From Ulota crispa (lineage: Eukaryota > Streptophyta > Bryopsida > Orthotrichales > Orthotrichaceae), in NCBI GenBank assembly GCA_963920765.1, contig OY987246.1, forward strand, positions 10,474,868 to 10,538,867: 64,000 nt of DNA, given 5' to 3'. A program made the position numbers and the translations under genes. Position 1 is the stretch's first letter; the number at the start of each line of letters is the position of its first letter. The notes beneath the pieces were generated by a model that had not been told where the DNA came from, made no database searches, and worked only from the letters and a program-made list of their open reading frames with translations. Positions 1-12,759 of the stretch are shown here, one piece after another.

Positions 1-69
1 TTTTACAACACTTACTAGAAGGTCGTGAAAAAACAGCTTTGAGTGTAAAGACGTCCAATAAGAGCTTCT

Positions 70-792
70 TTAACCCCTAAAGGACCAAAGTCCCGAGGGA
101 CTTTCAGGATTTTGGGCATGTATTTATGTCTGAATTACTTTGTGTAATTTTTTGAAATTTTTATGGAAGATGGGGAATTTAAAAATCCGTGTGAGCATCT
201 AATTTTTACCTCATATCAATATTTATTAAAGAAGTTAAAAATAAATTTATGAGAATTATAATTCAGCGGGCAGTCCAAAAACTTTTTTAAAATTTGCATT
301 TTTAAAAAGTAAAAATTCAAGGTTAGTTCTTTAGACTTACGTCTATGTGGGAAGCTTTGAATCATTCAATTCTAATTAATGAGATGAAAGTTATGAGAAG
401 TTTTAGTTTGTGGGTAGGTGTAGAGAATCTCAAAACAATGCCTACATGCAAACTAAAACTTCTCATAACTTTCATCTCATCAATTAGAATTGAATGATTC
501 AAAGCTTCCCACATATACATAAGTCTAAAGAACTAACCTCAAATTTTTATTTTTTAAAAATGCAAATTTTAAAAAAGTTTTTGGGCTGCGTGCCGAACTA
601 AAATTCTCATAAATTCATTTTTAACTTCTTCTATAAATGTCGGAAAGAGGAAAAAATTAGATGCCCACATAGATCTTTGAATTCCCCATCTCCCATAAAA
701 GTTTCAAAAAATCACACAAAGTAGTTTAGTCATAAGTAAGTGCCCAAAATCCCATTTGTCCCCAAAAAGGGGCTTGGTCCTTTAGGGGTTAA
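70..792. mobile_element. TTAA-flanked foldback element (family A type), 723 bp
   Basis: TTAA lies at 70-73 and 789-792. Between them the sequence starts CCCCTAAAGGACCAAAG and ends in the inverse. The whole element is one long imperfect hairpin: the two arms of about 340 bp match from the termini to a turn near 430, where GAGATGAAAGTTATGAGAAG at 383 meets its complement at about 460-480. There is no open reading frame of note. A terminal CCC with TTAA on both sides is the piggyBac-superfamily pattern. This is a non-autonomous derivative. The superfamily assignment is an inference from the ends. Confidence 0.85.
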
Positions 793-1018
793 GCATTCCA
801 TGAAAAAGTTAAACAATATCAAACTGGTGTCCATAGCATGTTCTTTCAGATTACTAGTTCAATCTCTGTTTTGAGGCATGCCTCTGCTGCAACCAACAAA
901 AGGAGTTAGTAAATAGCACAATGTTAAATTTTCTTGCTACATTCTTTCCTACCCCCTGTCATTTGTGTTTACCAACCTAATTTAATTTACTAAAACTTAA
1001 GACGAGTCTAAAGTGGAC

Positions 1019-1040
1019 GGATTAGTTCCTTAGGGGTTAA
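1019..1040. repeat. Orphan right terminus of a TTAA element
   Basis: The sequence CCTTAGGGGTTAA is a right end without a visible left partner. Its partner may lie left of the window, with the 70-792 element nested inside the same host. Confidence 0.4.
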
Positions 1041-1139
1041 TTGCATAGTTACTCTCTCTTTCAAAGAAGAAGGAAAAAAAAGAAAAAGAAAAAATATGAT
1101 AGAAGAACATGTGCTCTTATAGCATTAAAGAGTCTTTAG

Positions 1140-2581
1140 TTAACCCCTAGATGCCCAAGGCACCAGATTGTGATGTTCAAAAAATTTCAAAATTTTTTGA
1201 AACTCTACTGAAGGCACATGTTTTATTGTTTTCAGGTTTTTTTTTTGGAAAAGTTGCACGTTAAAGTTAGCTTCACTGTTCAAATTCAACTTCCTCCATA
1301 ACTTATTCTAGTTGTTTTTGGTGGAAGGTTAACTGCAAGCATACATTTTGTGTCATGAATAATGTTGTGAATATTGTCACAGAGCCTATGAGAAGTTGCC
1401 ACATTGAAAAGACACGCATCAAGTTGAGCAAAAGGAGATTTTCTTTGGGCACTCCCTTTGGCAATAGGGCCCTTTTGCTAAAATTTTGACATTTAACAAA
1501 ATATAAAAGTGCTTTTGGACTAATTACAATTGGAATATCTTTGTTATAGAAATTAGGATTCATTCACCGTTAAATTTTCTTTCATTCAATTTGAATTTTG
1601 GTCAATAGCTAACTGGAAAAAATTTCTTTGAATTAGGTGTTTGCACTTTAACCCCTAAGCGCCCAATCAACCATGTTTTGGTCGCTACCCGTTTTTTTTG
1701 GGCAACCCAAGACAAAAAAAATACTTTTTTCATTTTTTTTTTGTAATAGAAATTCAAGTCTACTTTCCAACTTAACTTGAATAATATCAATCCAAGTTAA
1801 ACTCCACCAAGGAGAATTTTTCAAAGTCAAACACTTCAACATTTGCTAGTGTTGTAAAATTTACTATTTCGGGAAACTAATGATGTTCTCTCCTTTCAAA
1901 AGATTGCATTTTGAAGTTTAGGATAGAATGTTTATTTTTAACCAATCATACCAAATTTTGAAATCTATGAGTAAAATTTGTAATTTTGGTGAATATTAAA
2001 TGGCAAATGCTTATAAATTCATTAAATAAAAATCCAAAACTTTTTTTGAATGTTTGACTATACGGATAGTTACTAAACATCATGATTTTTGTTTTCTCTT
2101 TTGAAGCAAACTTCATCAAAGTTACATAAGTATCATTTTATAATGCATTTATGTTTTGCCCTTACCCCCTTGGGCATTTAGGGGTTAATAGTTGCTTTGC
2201 AAGCTCAGTTGTGAAACTATGGTCATGGATTTGGAAGGGGGGCATTAATTTTGAAGTAACAACAATAAGCGCTAAAGCATCCTAAGTGGCTACTTCCCAA
2301 TTTTGTATCCAAAAGTTGCCAATTTACATTAGAAGTTTTGGACAACTCCAAAGAAAAGCAAAAAATTATATACTCATCATCATTCAATCACAAATATCTT
2401 AAAATCCGCATGGCCATTTTGGATTGTTTTTGGGTAGCGTCATCTAGAAGTCTTGAAGTTCAAGATTCAATAGTTACAATTTTGTTTTGATGTTTATAAA
2501 AATTTCTTACAAGGACAATTCAAAAACTTCAAAACTGCCTTCCAAAAAGAAGAAAAACACCCTTGGACATTTAGGGGCTAA
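1140..2581 (+). mobile_element. TTAA element, family C, interrupted by a family B element
   Basis: The left end is TTAACCCCTAGATGCCC at 1140 and the right end is GGACATTTAGGGGCTAA at 2565-2581, with the last TTAA mutated to CTAA. Removing the B element at 1648-2188 leaves about 900 bp, which matches in inverse orientation the family C copy at 26091-27979 along its length. One shared stretch begins CAAAAGCACTTTTA and another is the CCAAAATGG segment. No coding capacity was seen. The short open frames here are shadows. Confidence 0.82.
1648..2188 (+). mobile_element. TTAA element, family B, 541 bp, nested in family C
   Basis: TTAA at 1648-1651 is followed by CCCCTAAGCGCCCAATCAAC. The right end is TTGGGCATTTAGGGG followed by TTAA at 2185-2188. 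Two other copies are 30540-31093 (same orientation) and 22232-22776 (inverted). All share internal blocks around AAACTAATGATGTTCTCTCC and the stretch ending TTTTGCCCTTACCCCCTTGG. It is non-coding. Confidence 0.87.
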
Positions 2582-2989
2582 AGCACATGTAAGAATCCCA
2601 AAAACAACAAAAGGAGGATTTTATTATATATGCAATTTTTGTAGCGACGCAAAGGAGTTTCTAGTCTCAACATGCAACTAACTATGTACATATCAGGGAC
2701 GTAGGAGCATGTAGTGAGGGATGATGATTGCAGAAGGGAGGAAGAATTATAGAAAGATTTATCAAAAAAGCTGTTCCACTTATCAACCAGATTGATAGTG
2801 CTCTCCAAGCTTTGCAATTTTTCTTTGAGTGCTAGCCAAGACCGCTTTCGTACCAAGACCGTAAGCTTCATATGTTACTTCGCAACCATATTGGGGACAA
2901 TTTTCTCCTACTCCTCCACTACACCATTACTTTACCCTAAGGATTTCATTAGCTTGGTATAAGGTCTTACTCTTTTTTTTGACATAATA

Positions 2990-3129
2990 AGGTAACCGGC
3001 TCTAATGCCGACCATGCTCGTAATCCCGCACAAATCTACACCCTCAGTAGATTTGTGCGGGCTGAAATCTATTGAGGGTGTAGATTTGTGCTGGATTAGA
3101 AGCATGGTCGGCATTAGAGCCGGTTACCT
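2990..3129. mobile_element. 140-bp foldback MITE with AGGTAACC ends and TA flanks
   Basis: A near-perfect hairpin runs from AGGTAACCGGCTCTAATG to its complement. TA dinucleotides flank both sides (2988-2989 and 3130-3131). A longer related element is at 16868-17086, which shares AGGTAACC, the GACCATG-like block and the ACACCCTCAGTAGA-like block. The TA target suggests the Tc1/mariner group, but that is inference. Confidence 0.8.
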
Positions 3130-3507
3130 TAAGCTTTGCTAGCGTTTCTCAGTGCAGAGCCTCCACCTCCCCTTCAGTCCAAAACCAACCAAACCCCATT
3201 GCTCACGTGATAACTTAAATCCTGCTTTCAACTGTGTGCTTCAACCCTGGGGGACTCCAGCATTATAATAAGCATTATAATATGGATTCCTGTTACTGGA
3301 GTTGTAAAATAAAGTAAAGTAAGATTTCTTTCTACTATGCATTTCTATTCATGGAATTGAATGCATGCTGACGTTACATGGAACTGTTGAAGTCTTACTG
3401 GTAAGGTGGTAACAGGCTTAACTGTTCAAACTGGCTCTCATCAAGGGGGCGGTTTGCACTACGCTCCAAGTTCAATTAAATTCCCAAAACTTGATTGGTA
3501 CAAAAAG

Positions 3508-5181
3508 TTAATCCCTGAACGCCCCAGGGGACCAAAATGGTCTTCACAACATTCATGCCTGTTTAACCCCTAAAGGACCAAGCAAAGTTTTCACCAAAAA
3601 ATCTCCAAAACTGTCATTTTTAGAGCATCAACCAAATTTGAAAACAAAAACGTTTTTATGCATATGTGACCATAGGATCTTGTAGAGGAATGGTTTTAGA
3701 AGATGTGGAAAAAAATTCAAAGTTTTTCACCACATGGATTGGAAGATAGAATGGTTTGAATATTCAAAAACATCTTGTGAAAAATTGGGCAGCTACACTT
3801 CAAAAAGTGAAATTCCTAAGGAAAAAAGGACATGTGGGTGGTACTGATTTAAATTCCTTATTCCACTTAAGTAAAGGACATGTCAAAATTGTTTCAAATC
3901 ATTTGGAATTGTATAATACATGAAGAAAAATTAGTAAGTAAAAAGAAGTAGAGAATGATTCAAAACACTAAATTGTTAAGAATTTAATTATGGAAATGAA
4001 AAATGTCAATCCCAATGGTCATAATGTTGTAATAAACAATCTATATCCTTTGGTTTTGTTTTTTTCCAAAATGTTGAAAATTGAGTAAAATAAAGGACTT
4101 CAAAGTTTATTTTAGAGTAGAGAATCCATAACTGCCTACAAACAAAAAAATCCTCATAACTTTCATCTCATTGATCAAAATGGAATGATTCAAAGCTCCC
4201 TCCATTCACATAAGTCTCCTAAACCAATTTATAATTTTAATTTTTGAAAAAAATAATTTTAAAAATCTGCCCAGGCTACCCCACAAATGTTAAAAACAAC
4301 ATATTAGGCCATAACTTTTTACTCATAATTTCAAATGTCATGAAATTTATTGCATATGAAAGATAAACCTCGTTCCCACATTACGTTAAAATTTCAGCCT
4401 AAAATATGAAAAGCTCCAATCACAAGTACCTGCCCAAAATTGCTATGTTGCTAAAAAATCGGATATAGTCCATTAGGGGTTAAGGTATTGGATCTAATTT
4501 TTTGACCTTGCTATAAACTAAAATTACCAAGGTATTCATGTGGTTCTTGCAAGTGGAGTTATGGCAAGCAAGCCATATGTCATACAAGTGCCTCAAGAGC
4601 CTTAGTTGGATGAAGCACCATACGGGGCTTGGTGTCAAGCAATGTTTTACAAGCTACAACTAATCAATACTCATTGCAAGCTTCCTTGCATGTGCTTTGC
4701 GGTTGCAGGAAATTCACTAGTAAGGGTTCAAGCATGTTCTAAACCCTTATCGAGGCAACCCTCACCAATTGTGCCGGTCATTGTTTTCCATGCAATAGCA
4801 AATTGAAGCCCTAAAACTTAGCATACAAAGAAGTGCAATCTTCAATAACTTACAAGTGTGTGCATTCACATCTAATCTTGCTACTCAAAAAAGTTGAGAT
4901 GAATGAGGGGCTTATAAACTTTTGTAAAAATCATTAAGTAGCAATTACCTACCAAAAAGTAAGATTTTGCCATCACATGTTGTTGATCAAATGTTATAGT
5001 CCCCCATCTCTCATGGTCAATTGTTCCCAAAAGGTGCAAGTCATTTTCTAAGTTGGTGTTCCACTATTTTCAATGGTCACTTTTTGTGAATCATTGAATT
5101 GACTAAGATATGATGCATCAATGTTGTAGGTCTCTCAAAGCCCTAATTTTGGTGAAAATGGCATGGGCGCTCTTGGGTTAA
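3508..5181. mobile_element. Putative degenerate TTAA element hosting a family D copy
   Basis: A weak left end, TTAATCCCTGAACGCCCC at 3508, and a weak right end, GGGCGCTCTTGGGTTAA ending at 5181, are inverse of each other in the terminal CGCCC block. Subtracting the D element at 3563-4483 leaves about 750 bp, a plausible element size. No second copy was found, so this pairing is tentative. The 4484-5164 stretch carries no recognisable gene. Confidence 0.4.
3563..4483 (+). mobile_element. TTAA element, family D, 921 bp
   Basis: TTAACCCCTAAAGGACCAAG begins at 3563 and TTAGGGGTTAA ends at 4483. A GATCTTG box at 3676 lies 113 bp from the left end. The block CATAACTTTCATCTCATTG lies at about 4154. 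Relatives are 43293-44801 (inverted) and 53674-55317 (same orientation). It has no coding sequence. Confidence 0.87.
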
Positions 5182-7027
5182 CCATTAGATACTAAGGTAG
5201 GATGCTCATGAATCAACCACCAAAGGGAAAGATGACATCTATAGAAAAATCAAGCCAACCTAGCAATTTGGAAATATTTTTGGTGAGAAGTCAAAGAAGA
5301 AACACTTCCATGGACATTTACACAAAAAAATTCTAAGTTGGCATGAATTAACTACAATTTATCAAAGCAAAAGGTGCATAGACATCTATTCTTGATTATA
5401 GGCTGTAGCATTCATGATTCAAAGGTGGCTGGTAAATGGAGCACATGATTCCAAAAAACAACTACTACAAAAGGAAAATTGCTCAACTAAGTACTTTAAA
5501 GAATGCAAGCACCCATTCCATATTCTAAACTCAAACTATGATTGAAAACATGTTTTTGTTTTTTAGTATGACACATATCTATATTTTTGTGAAAACTCAA
5601 GTGAAAAACAAAATTCAACACGATTATGACCAATAAGCACACCAAGCATTGGCTAATGTCACTCTCTTATGTTCCTAAAACCGTGCATACACAAGTACAA
5701 TGTCTAAATATAGAAAACAAAACTCATGTAAGAAGCTCTGTGCATTGTTTCAGGAGCCTACCCAAGCGGGTCAAAATGAGCAAACGGAATATGAGCAGAC
5801 TACCTTATAATTGTAAGCCAAACTTCCATGTTTGTTCCATAATTGGAAATTTTAAAAAATTTTAAAAAACCATTTTACACCTTCTTTGTTGTTTTAAGTT
5901 TTACTGTGCTAAACCACCATGGACATTTGCCTTAGGTCCAAATTCAAGTTTGCTAATAAAATTAAATATACACATAATATGAAAACGCTTTTTGAAAGTT
6001 CATAACATTCAATAGCAGTCACCCTCATTGCCCTCCCTCCAATTGAAGAGTGTGGAATATTCCACACCCATCAGTAGCTAAGAGGACACTTGGTTGAATT
6101 TGTCAAAAAATTTATGAAAGATAGGCTCAGTTTAATGCACATATATCAATGTGCGGGCCAGCCATGTTAGAATTTATTTATTTATTTATTTCATGATGAA
6201 GTTTGTGGATGATACCTGAAGAGAGGGAAAGGCAGCCTCTCTTCAAGCTCCTGAATGTTATGTTATGGCTGCCAATATAGTGACATTTTTTTCCAAAAAT
6301 TATGTCTACAAAACAAAAAAGTCTAACTTCTAAGCCAACTCTCCATAGATTTATTTTATACCTAAAATATTCAAGCCCTTTTTTTATATTCCCATTTACC
6401 CCTTCAAAATCCAGAATTTAGAGTATACAGTTGAAACGGGACTTGTAAAGTTGTGATGTTGGACATACCTAGAATTGCACTCTAGTCGATAGTTCATGTC
6501 AACTCAATTTGTCTCATATACAACTTGGAGTTTGGGCCCCCCTTGTTATACCTCCCTCGAATCACGTTTTCTTATATGCAAATACTTATTGATGTAGTCA
6601 TGTTTACTACGTTTCTTATAAATTTGTACTAGGATGCATGTTTGAATCTTCATATACGTGGAATATTATAAATCGGTTCAGGTAGGTTAATAAGTTAAAA
6701 AATTCATAGGTGAGCATAATACTTTTTCTTATATTACATTTCAGAAATAGATTGCCTGAAATTTCATTTTACCCTGATTACAGTAATAAGGCAAAAGTTT
6801 TGGTGAAATGAACATCATTGCCATGTTCCAATTATAGACTTAATGCGAAAACAACAAATAAAAAATCTTATAAAAATAAGGTTTTTGATAGTGATGTTTA
6901 TTTGTGATTTATTTATGGCATATACTAGTAGAAACATGGTTCACTAAGAGACTAAGCTTCATGTTTGGTTAAACCAAATGTGGGTCTTAAGACTTTGTCT
7001 ATAATAATTATGTTTCTATTAGTAATA
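5182..7027. other. Gene-free stretch with a perfect 18-bp palindrome and an ATTT run
   Basis: No convincing gene was seen. GTGTGGAATATTCCACAC at 6049-6066 is a perfect palindrome. A short (ATTT) run lies at about 6173-6194. A single AGGTAGGA-type terminus at 5193 resembles the TA-flanked elements found elsewhere but has no partner. Confidence 0.5.
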
Positions 7028-7612
7028 CTCCCTCTGTCCCAATGTAAAGCTCCAAATTAGGCATAGCTCTTGTCCCACTTAAAAGCTCCCTTTTGCTAAT
7101 TTCAATTGCTAGGAAAGTGTTTGTCATGTCCAATGATCTCATGGGGGCAAGCTAAGTAATTAAATAGCATTCCTCTCCAAACAAGCTTGGCCTTGCCCAA
7201 ATGAGGTACCATTGTTGCTACTAATCTTTAAATCATCAATAATGAGGAGCTAGCAACATGTACAAATATGGTACTGTTTGCATGGAATTTGGGTGCCCAA
7301 ACAGCAACATCAAAGTAGGAGATTTTACACACATTTGGTAAATGCCAATATATTGATTCTAGAATGCATGTGTCATTAGTACAAAGACTAAAATAATGAG
7401 GAGCCAGCAGCCTTCACAAACTATGCACAAATATGATACTTTTTGCATGGAATTTGGGTGTCTAAACATCAACATCAAAACTTGAGATTTTGCAAATATT
7501 TGGTAGGTGGTATATTGATTCTAGAATGCATTTGTCACTAGCATAATGACTAAAAATACAATTAATCCCTCATGGAGAAGTTTTTTGGAACTTTATAATG
7601 GGAGAGAGGGAG
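7028..7612. mobile_element. Stowaway-like element with CTCCCTCTGTCCC ends, 585 bp
   Basis: The left end reads CTCCCTCTGTCCCAATGTAA and the right end is inverse (TTATAATGGGAGAGAGGGAG). TA lies on both sides (7026-7027 and 7613-7614). CTCCCTC(C/T)GTCCC with a TA duplication is the classic Stowaway (Tc1/mariner) terminus in plants. The interior holds a duplicated block of about 160 bp: the segment from about 7235 to 7390 recurs from about 7392 to 7560, sharing GCATGGAATTTGGGTG and TTGATTCTAGAATGCAT. It is long for a Stowaway MITE because of that duplication. Confidence 0.83.
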
Positions 7613-7994
7613 TACTAGAATACCCAATCAAACAAGGACACTCATCAAACAAAAAGCATATGATATTGCAAAAAATATATATTCTCATGACGTAATATTT
7701 GTAAGCGGGTATAGGGGATTAGTCTCTTTTTGTTTGAAAATGAAAATCACATTTAAATACTTTTGACCCCTCCAATGACTTCCCATAGGGAACTTCTCTT
7801 GAGCTCATTTTTCCTCTAATGGAAGTTATCCCCATATTATACTTCCTTTCACTCAATATTCAATTTTATCTTGAACATAAATAACTTTTGTTAAAATTCA
7901 CATGTTTTCAATTCATTTTCAACATGCTATTAGATTTCCAAGGTTTTGGGACTCACTACATTTTTCCTAAAAACTTTAAAAGACAAAGCTTTAT

Positions 7995-10015
7995 TTAACC
8001 CTTTAAGGCCAAGGGCGCCCTGGCCCAGGTTGCTCTTGGCAACATCAATACTTAAACTAACTAAATTTAGCAGCATTGCCACCAAAAAATCATGCAACTA
8101 ATTTTTTTTGAAACTTTACAATATTAAAATTGGAAATTTAAACTTTTTAGTGGTGTTTTTGGCCACTTGAGATAAAAGTGAAAATCATATTTGAGATCAC
8201 TAGTTAGCAACTTTTTTTCATGTTTTTTCAATAAATGTTTAGATCTTGTTAAGATCTCCCTGTATAGATGGAATACATACTACTAGATTTATTACTTGGT
8301 TAAATCTTACAAGCTTAGTCCAAATGACCACAAAGATTATAACACATCCATGCCAGGTTGAGGGCGTCATTATTTCCAAAAGTAGAGACAATGTTGTGAG
8401 GTCAAATTTGTGTCTTTTTAGAGCCCAAACGTGAATTTGAGATATTCCAATGTGGTAGGTGACCTTCATACCAAGCACATGAATTTTTTTTCAATTGGAT
8501 ATGAGTTTGGACAAAAATTTCAAGCATTGCAAAGTGAGGGGGTCTTTGTATAGTTTTTATTCACAATTCTTGAGCTTGACTTACTTCGACTCAAGTTTTT
8601 GAATTCATTACTCTTCCAATAACAGTGTACATGGGTTCATTTGATCCAAAATTCCCGTGCCCTTAGACATCATTTAGACGTCACTTACAGCCGTAGCATG
8701 CCCAAAGAACTATTTAACCCCTAAAGGACAAATTGTCCTCTTGGGGGACAAATGGGATTTTGGTCATGTACATACTGTGTACCAAAATTGTCTCAATGTT
8801 TGCTTAGACGCCAAGTTTTTTTCAATTTCTCCACTATGTATAAGTGGCATTTTATCCTCAAATTTTTTGTGTGTGATCTTTGTGCAATCATGATCAAGCA
8901 TACCAAGTTTCAATTACTAAAAATCAAAATCCTATTTTTGGTAAATTGTAGTGTGTCAAAATCAAGAAAGTTGATTAAAAAACATTGGTAATGAATATTT
9001 AAGATTTGATTGCATGGGTATGTTGGAGACATCCATACGCACATCTTTGCTTCAAACAAATATTTCTAAAAAAATCTAAAACTATTTTAATTTTAGGCCA
9101 AATTTAGAAAAATTTATAATTCTTCATGAAATCTATTTTTTGGCAAAATAACTCATATGTTGTGATTAAGTTTGTACCTTTAAACATGACGATATGTTTA
9201 TTTTGCCAAATAATAGATACCATGAAGAATTATAAATTTTTCTAAATTTGACCTAAATTAAAATAGTTTTAGATTTTTTTGGAAATATTTGTTTGAAGCA
9301 AAGATGTGCGTATGGATGTCTCCAACATACCCATGCAATCAAATCTTAAATATTCATTACCAATGTTTTTTAATCAACTTTCTTGATTTTGACACACTAC
9401 AATTTACCAAAAATAGGATTTTGATTTTTAGTAATTGAAACTTGGTATGCTTGATCATGATTGCACAAGGATCACACACAAAAAATTTGAGGATAAAATG
9501 CCACTTATATATAGTGGAGATATTGAGAAAAACTTGGCGTCTAAGCAAACATTGAGACAATTTTGAGATGAAAGTTATGAGAAGTTTTAGTTTGGTGGTA
9601 GGTGTGAAAAATCTGAAAACTATGCCTACACACAAACTAAAACTTCTCATAACTTTTATCTAATCAATTAGAATTGAATGATTCAAAGCTTCCCACATAT
9701 ATGTAAGTCAAAAGAACTCACCTCAAATTTTTAATTTAAAAAAATATAGTTTTTAAAGAAGTTTTTGGGTTGCCCGCCAAACAAACATTCTCATAAATTC
9801 ATTTTTAACTTCCTCAATAAATGTTGGAATGAGGTAAAAATTAAATGCCCACACAAATATTTGAATTCCCCATCTTCTATAAAAGTTTCAACAAATTACA
9901 CAAAATAGTTTAGCCATAAATACATGCCCAAAATCCCATTTATCCCCCGTAGGGACAAGTGGTCCTTTAATGCTAAAATTGACCAAATTTGGCTCCCTCG
10001 GCCCTAAAGAGTTAA
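7995..10015. mobile_element. Degenerate TTAA element hosting a palindromic TTAA element
   Basis: TTAACCCTTTAAGGCCAAGG at 7995 pairs with CCTCGGCCCTAAAGAGTTAA ending at 10015. The ends are inverse over about 20 bp with some mismatches. Removing the nested 8714-9976 element leaves about 760 bp. It is non-coding. No other copy was recognised in the window. Confidence 0.6.
8714..9976. mobile_element. TTAA element containing a palindrome of about 780 bp
   Basis: The left end TTAACCCCTAAAGGACAAAT starts at 8714. The right end at 9959-9976 (GTGGTCCTTTAATGCTAA) is mutated. Positions 8783-9160 and 9190-9565 are near-identical inverted arms: the same 60-residue open frame reads out on the plus strand at 8752-8991 and on the minus strand at 9357-9650, which is a shadow of the palindrome and not a gene. 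Positions 9566-9960 carry a family A right half, itself with a smaller hairpin at 9566-9660. Confidence 0.8.
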
Positions 10016-12414
10016 AGCAGACTAAAATGTTTTGAATTTGAGGAATTATGATTCTGCAATCACTACAAGATTTTAACTCTAGACTAATAATTATAGGAAG
10101 ATATATATAAATGTAACAAAGAGAACTCATGATTGAATTCATCAACACACAAAACGTGTCTAAGAAGTAAAAGCATTTCTTTGGGATGTCTTGAAAAAAA
10201 AGGTCATTCGCATGATACACTACGTGTTAAGCGTGGATAGCAGGGTTTTAATTGTTCTTGCTCTTGTAAAAGGCATTTAAAGTGTGTAGATTAGGGACCA
10301 AACATGTTCGTGAATTATCAAGCGTTTTAAAAGGATTTCTTTTTCCAAAAAAAATTGCTATAACTCAGTCTAAAGTTTGATTTGAAAGGAAAAAAACCTA
10401 ATAATCGTTGCACCTAATACATGTCTAATATGCTTTTTTTTTCCTTGCATTTTTCACATGGGAACAACATGAATCCTTTTGCTATGGAATATGTTGTTTA
10501 CAATTGCTTTTGTGTGACCTAAATTTGAGATAGCTGGAGTATTTTGAAGCAAGGTAGAGAATCTAAATGCCACTATGCTTTTAAGGATTGAAGAGCACTT
10601 TTGCCATAATTTTTGGTTAGGGATACCAATCAAATCATGAGGTGGACATGAGGTGTGTGACTCTAATGTTTCACCCTGGGAGAAACCATACAAATTTGTG
10701 CTTTTGCATTAGAAAACCAAGATCAGAACATCAATTTAGATTTTGGATTTAGAAATCCTTCAGCCTAAAGCATTATGCCAATCGTTTTCTAAATGATGAA
10801 CAAATTGTGCATATTATTCCTTGGTATCCAGACGGTGCACTTTTTATCCATCAATCTTTTGGGTTCTTGTACTGATCAAGTATTACTTGAAAAGAGGGGA
10901 TTTTCAAAATCATCTTGTTCTCGTATTTCACAAATAAAATTTGATGAGAATGCGAGTGCCATCCTCTAAGCTAGTAATAACAACAACAACAACCATATTT
11001 AAGTTTTTAAATTACAGATTCACAGCAACCATGTTTGAATCTAGATTATCCGCATTTACTATTAAAATCACATTTTTGAAAAAATAGTTTGGAATTTATC
11101 AATTTCAAGTTTTCACTCTCAATATGGGATTATGGGTGATAGAAATAGAAATCCTCAATCCGACAAATACAATTATAAATCTCGCGTTTAGTTCAAAATC
11201 TACAGAGCTTTGTTCAAACACCAATGCCGAATTATGTCACCAAGTTGTGGAATTTACTTTACTTGTATTGCATCGCTACCGAGGAACATCATATCATGCA
11301 AGGATAAAAAAACTAGGCAAATTTTGCCAAGTTCACTTACCTCTTTTTGACACCGGCTACCTTAGCAGTCAAAGATTTGGGAGAATAATGAATGAATTTG
11401 TCAAACCCCTCTCAAACAAACAAATAGGTGCACCCATTTAAATACTAATATTGGATTTTTATGAATAAACATGCATACATGGATGGTTCTATCCATTTTT
11501 TCCTTATCCTGCATTCGTGAATGTATGTAGCTTGGCTGCCGAAGAAACAAAAAGAAATTGATATCAAGAATACAATGGAAGCGTTTTAGTACAGTACAAA
11601 GTAGTGTTGAAAACAAGGAATGAATTATTGGAAGCGGGGAGACGTGAGCCATGAGTCAAGATCTTTTTGTCAAAATAATAAATTCACTGAAAACTGCATA
11701 GGACCCTACAACCATGCATTTTAAACTTTCATCTCTTGAATTTTTATTTATTTTTAAAGTTTATACATTGATTTTGAGCTCAAAATCTCCGCTAATAGAA
11801 TCTTTGGCTCACTGCTCATGAGTCACTGTTTTACGCTCACAAAATAGTGTCGTTCACTAGTGGAAATGACAAAAAGAATTGGTTAAGTTGGAAAATCACA
11901 AGAAAAAAAATTGGTTAAATTTTCCAAAATACTAATTATAAAACCAAAACTAATTAGAGTAGAGTTAGGGACAAAAAATGGCAATTCTCACTTGAATCCC
12001 TCCCACACAATCAAATTTTTACCAAATCTAAAACTAATCACATATTTGAAAAGCGTGAAAAGGAGGAGGCAACCCGTTAAAATGCAAAGAGTAGACTATT
12101 CCTAATCCATATCTTTAATTTAAACCAAGTACAATTTTACAGAAATGCGTATGCCATTCTTATCAACTTCCACTAACACCTTTATGGCTCTTAATAGCAT
12201 TTTAGAACTTGAAATTGCCTCAATTCTAGCTAGCCCTCTTGTAAATTGAGAATAGATTGAGAACATATTGATGGTAGACTGGTGATGGACTTGTCATGAT
12301 TTCAAGAGCATTTTAGTGAGGATTGCAACAATTTTCTATCCCCAACTCTACAAACAAGAATAAAATTTTTAGAACATTTGTAAAAAGCATGATGGATACA
12401 AGAAATGACAGATA
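10016..12414. other. Gene-free AT-rich stretch
   Basis: No gene, RNA or element with paired ends was recognised. Short open frames (up to 110 codons at 9888-10220) have no recognisable domain and run into neighbouring element sequence. A short CAA run occurs at about 10980-10998. Confidence 0.5.
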
Positions 12415-12417
12415 TTA

Positions 12418-12759
12418 GAGTATCTCCACCACACATGTAGTTTCTCATCTTAGGGAACTTCGTGATGCATTTCTTGTGTTGATGTGCAATTTTCCCCACA
12501 TGTGCAACTTGGCAATATAGTGTTCAACCTAATAAAAAGCCTTATGAGTTGAAAAAGTAGATAGATTTTCCATCACTGCTTACTCAACCTATTAATTGGT
12601 GAAAAAAAAGGTAATATTTGCTGAAATTGCCATGCTAATAATTGAGAAATGAAAAATTTGTAATGCATGAGGAAATATTTTGATTGGTCCATGCATTAAC
12701 TACTTCCTTTTCATCAAAAAAACCTACCACAGAGTTTAACCGTATGTGTGGAGATGCTC
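12418..12759. mobile_element. PIF/Harbinger (Tourist)-like MITE, 342 bp
   Basis: The ends GAGTATCTCCACCACACATG and the inverse of GAGCATCTCCACACATACGG match in about 16 of 20 positions with one gap. TTA flanks both ends (12415-12417 and 12760-12762). A 3-bp TTA target and GAGCATCTCCA-like termini are typical of plant Tourist/PIF MITEs. It is non-coding. Confidence 0.72.

Noticed and set aside
70..80. AACCCCTAAAGG termini look like plant telomere repeats (CCCTAAA)
   Set aside because: The motif occurs once per element end, never in tandem, and always beside TTAA; it is a transposon terminus.
8752..9650. Paired open frames of 79 and 97 codons with the same peptide
   Set aside because: They are the two arms of the palindrome in 8714-9976, with no start context or known domain.
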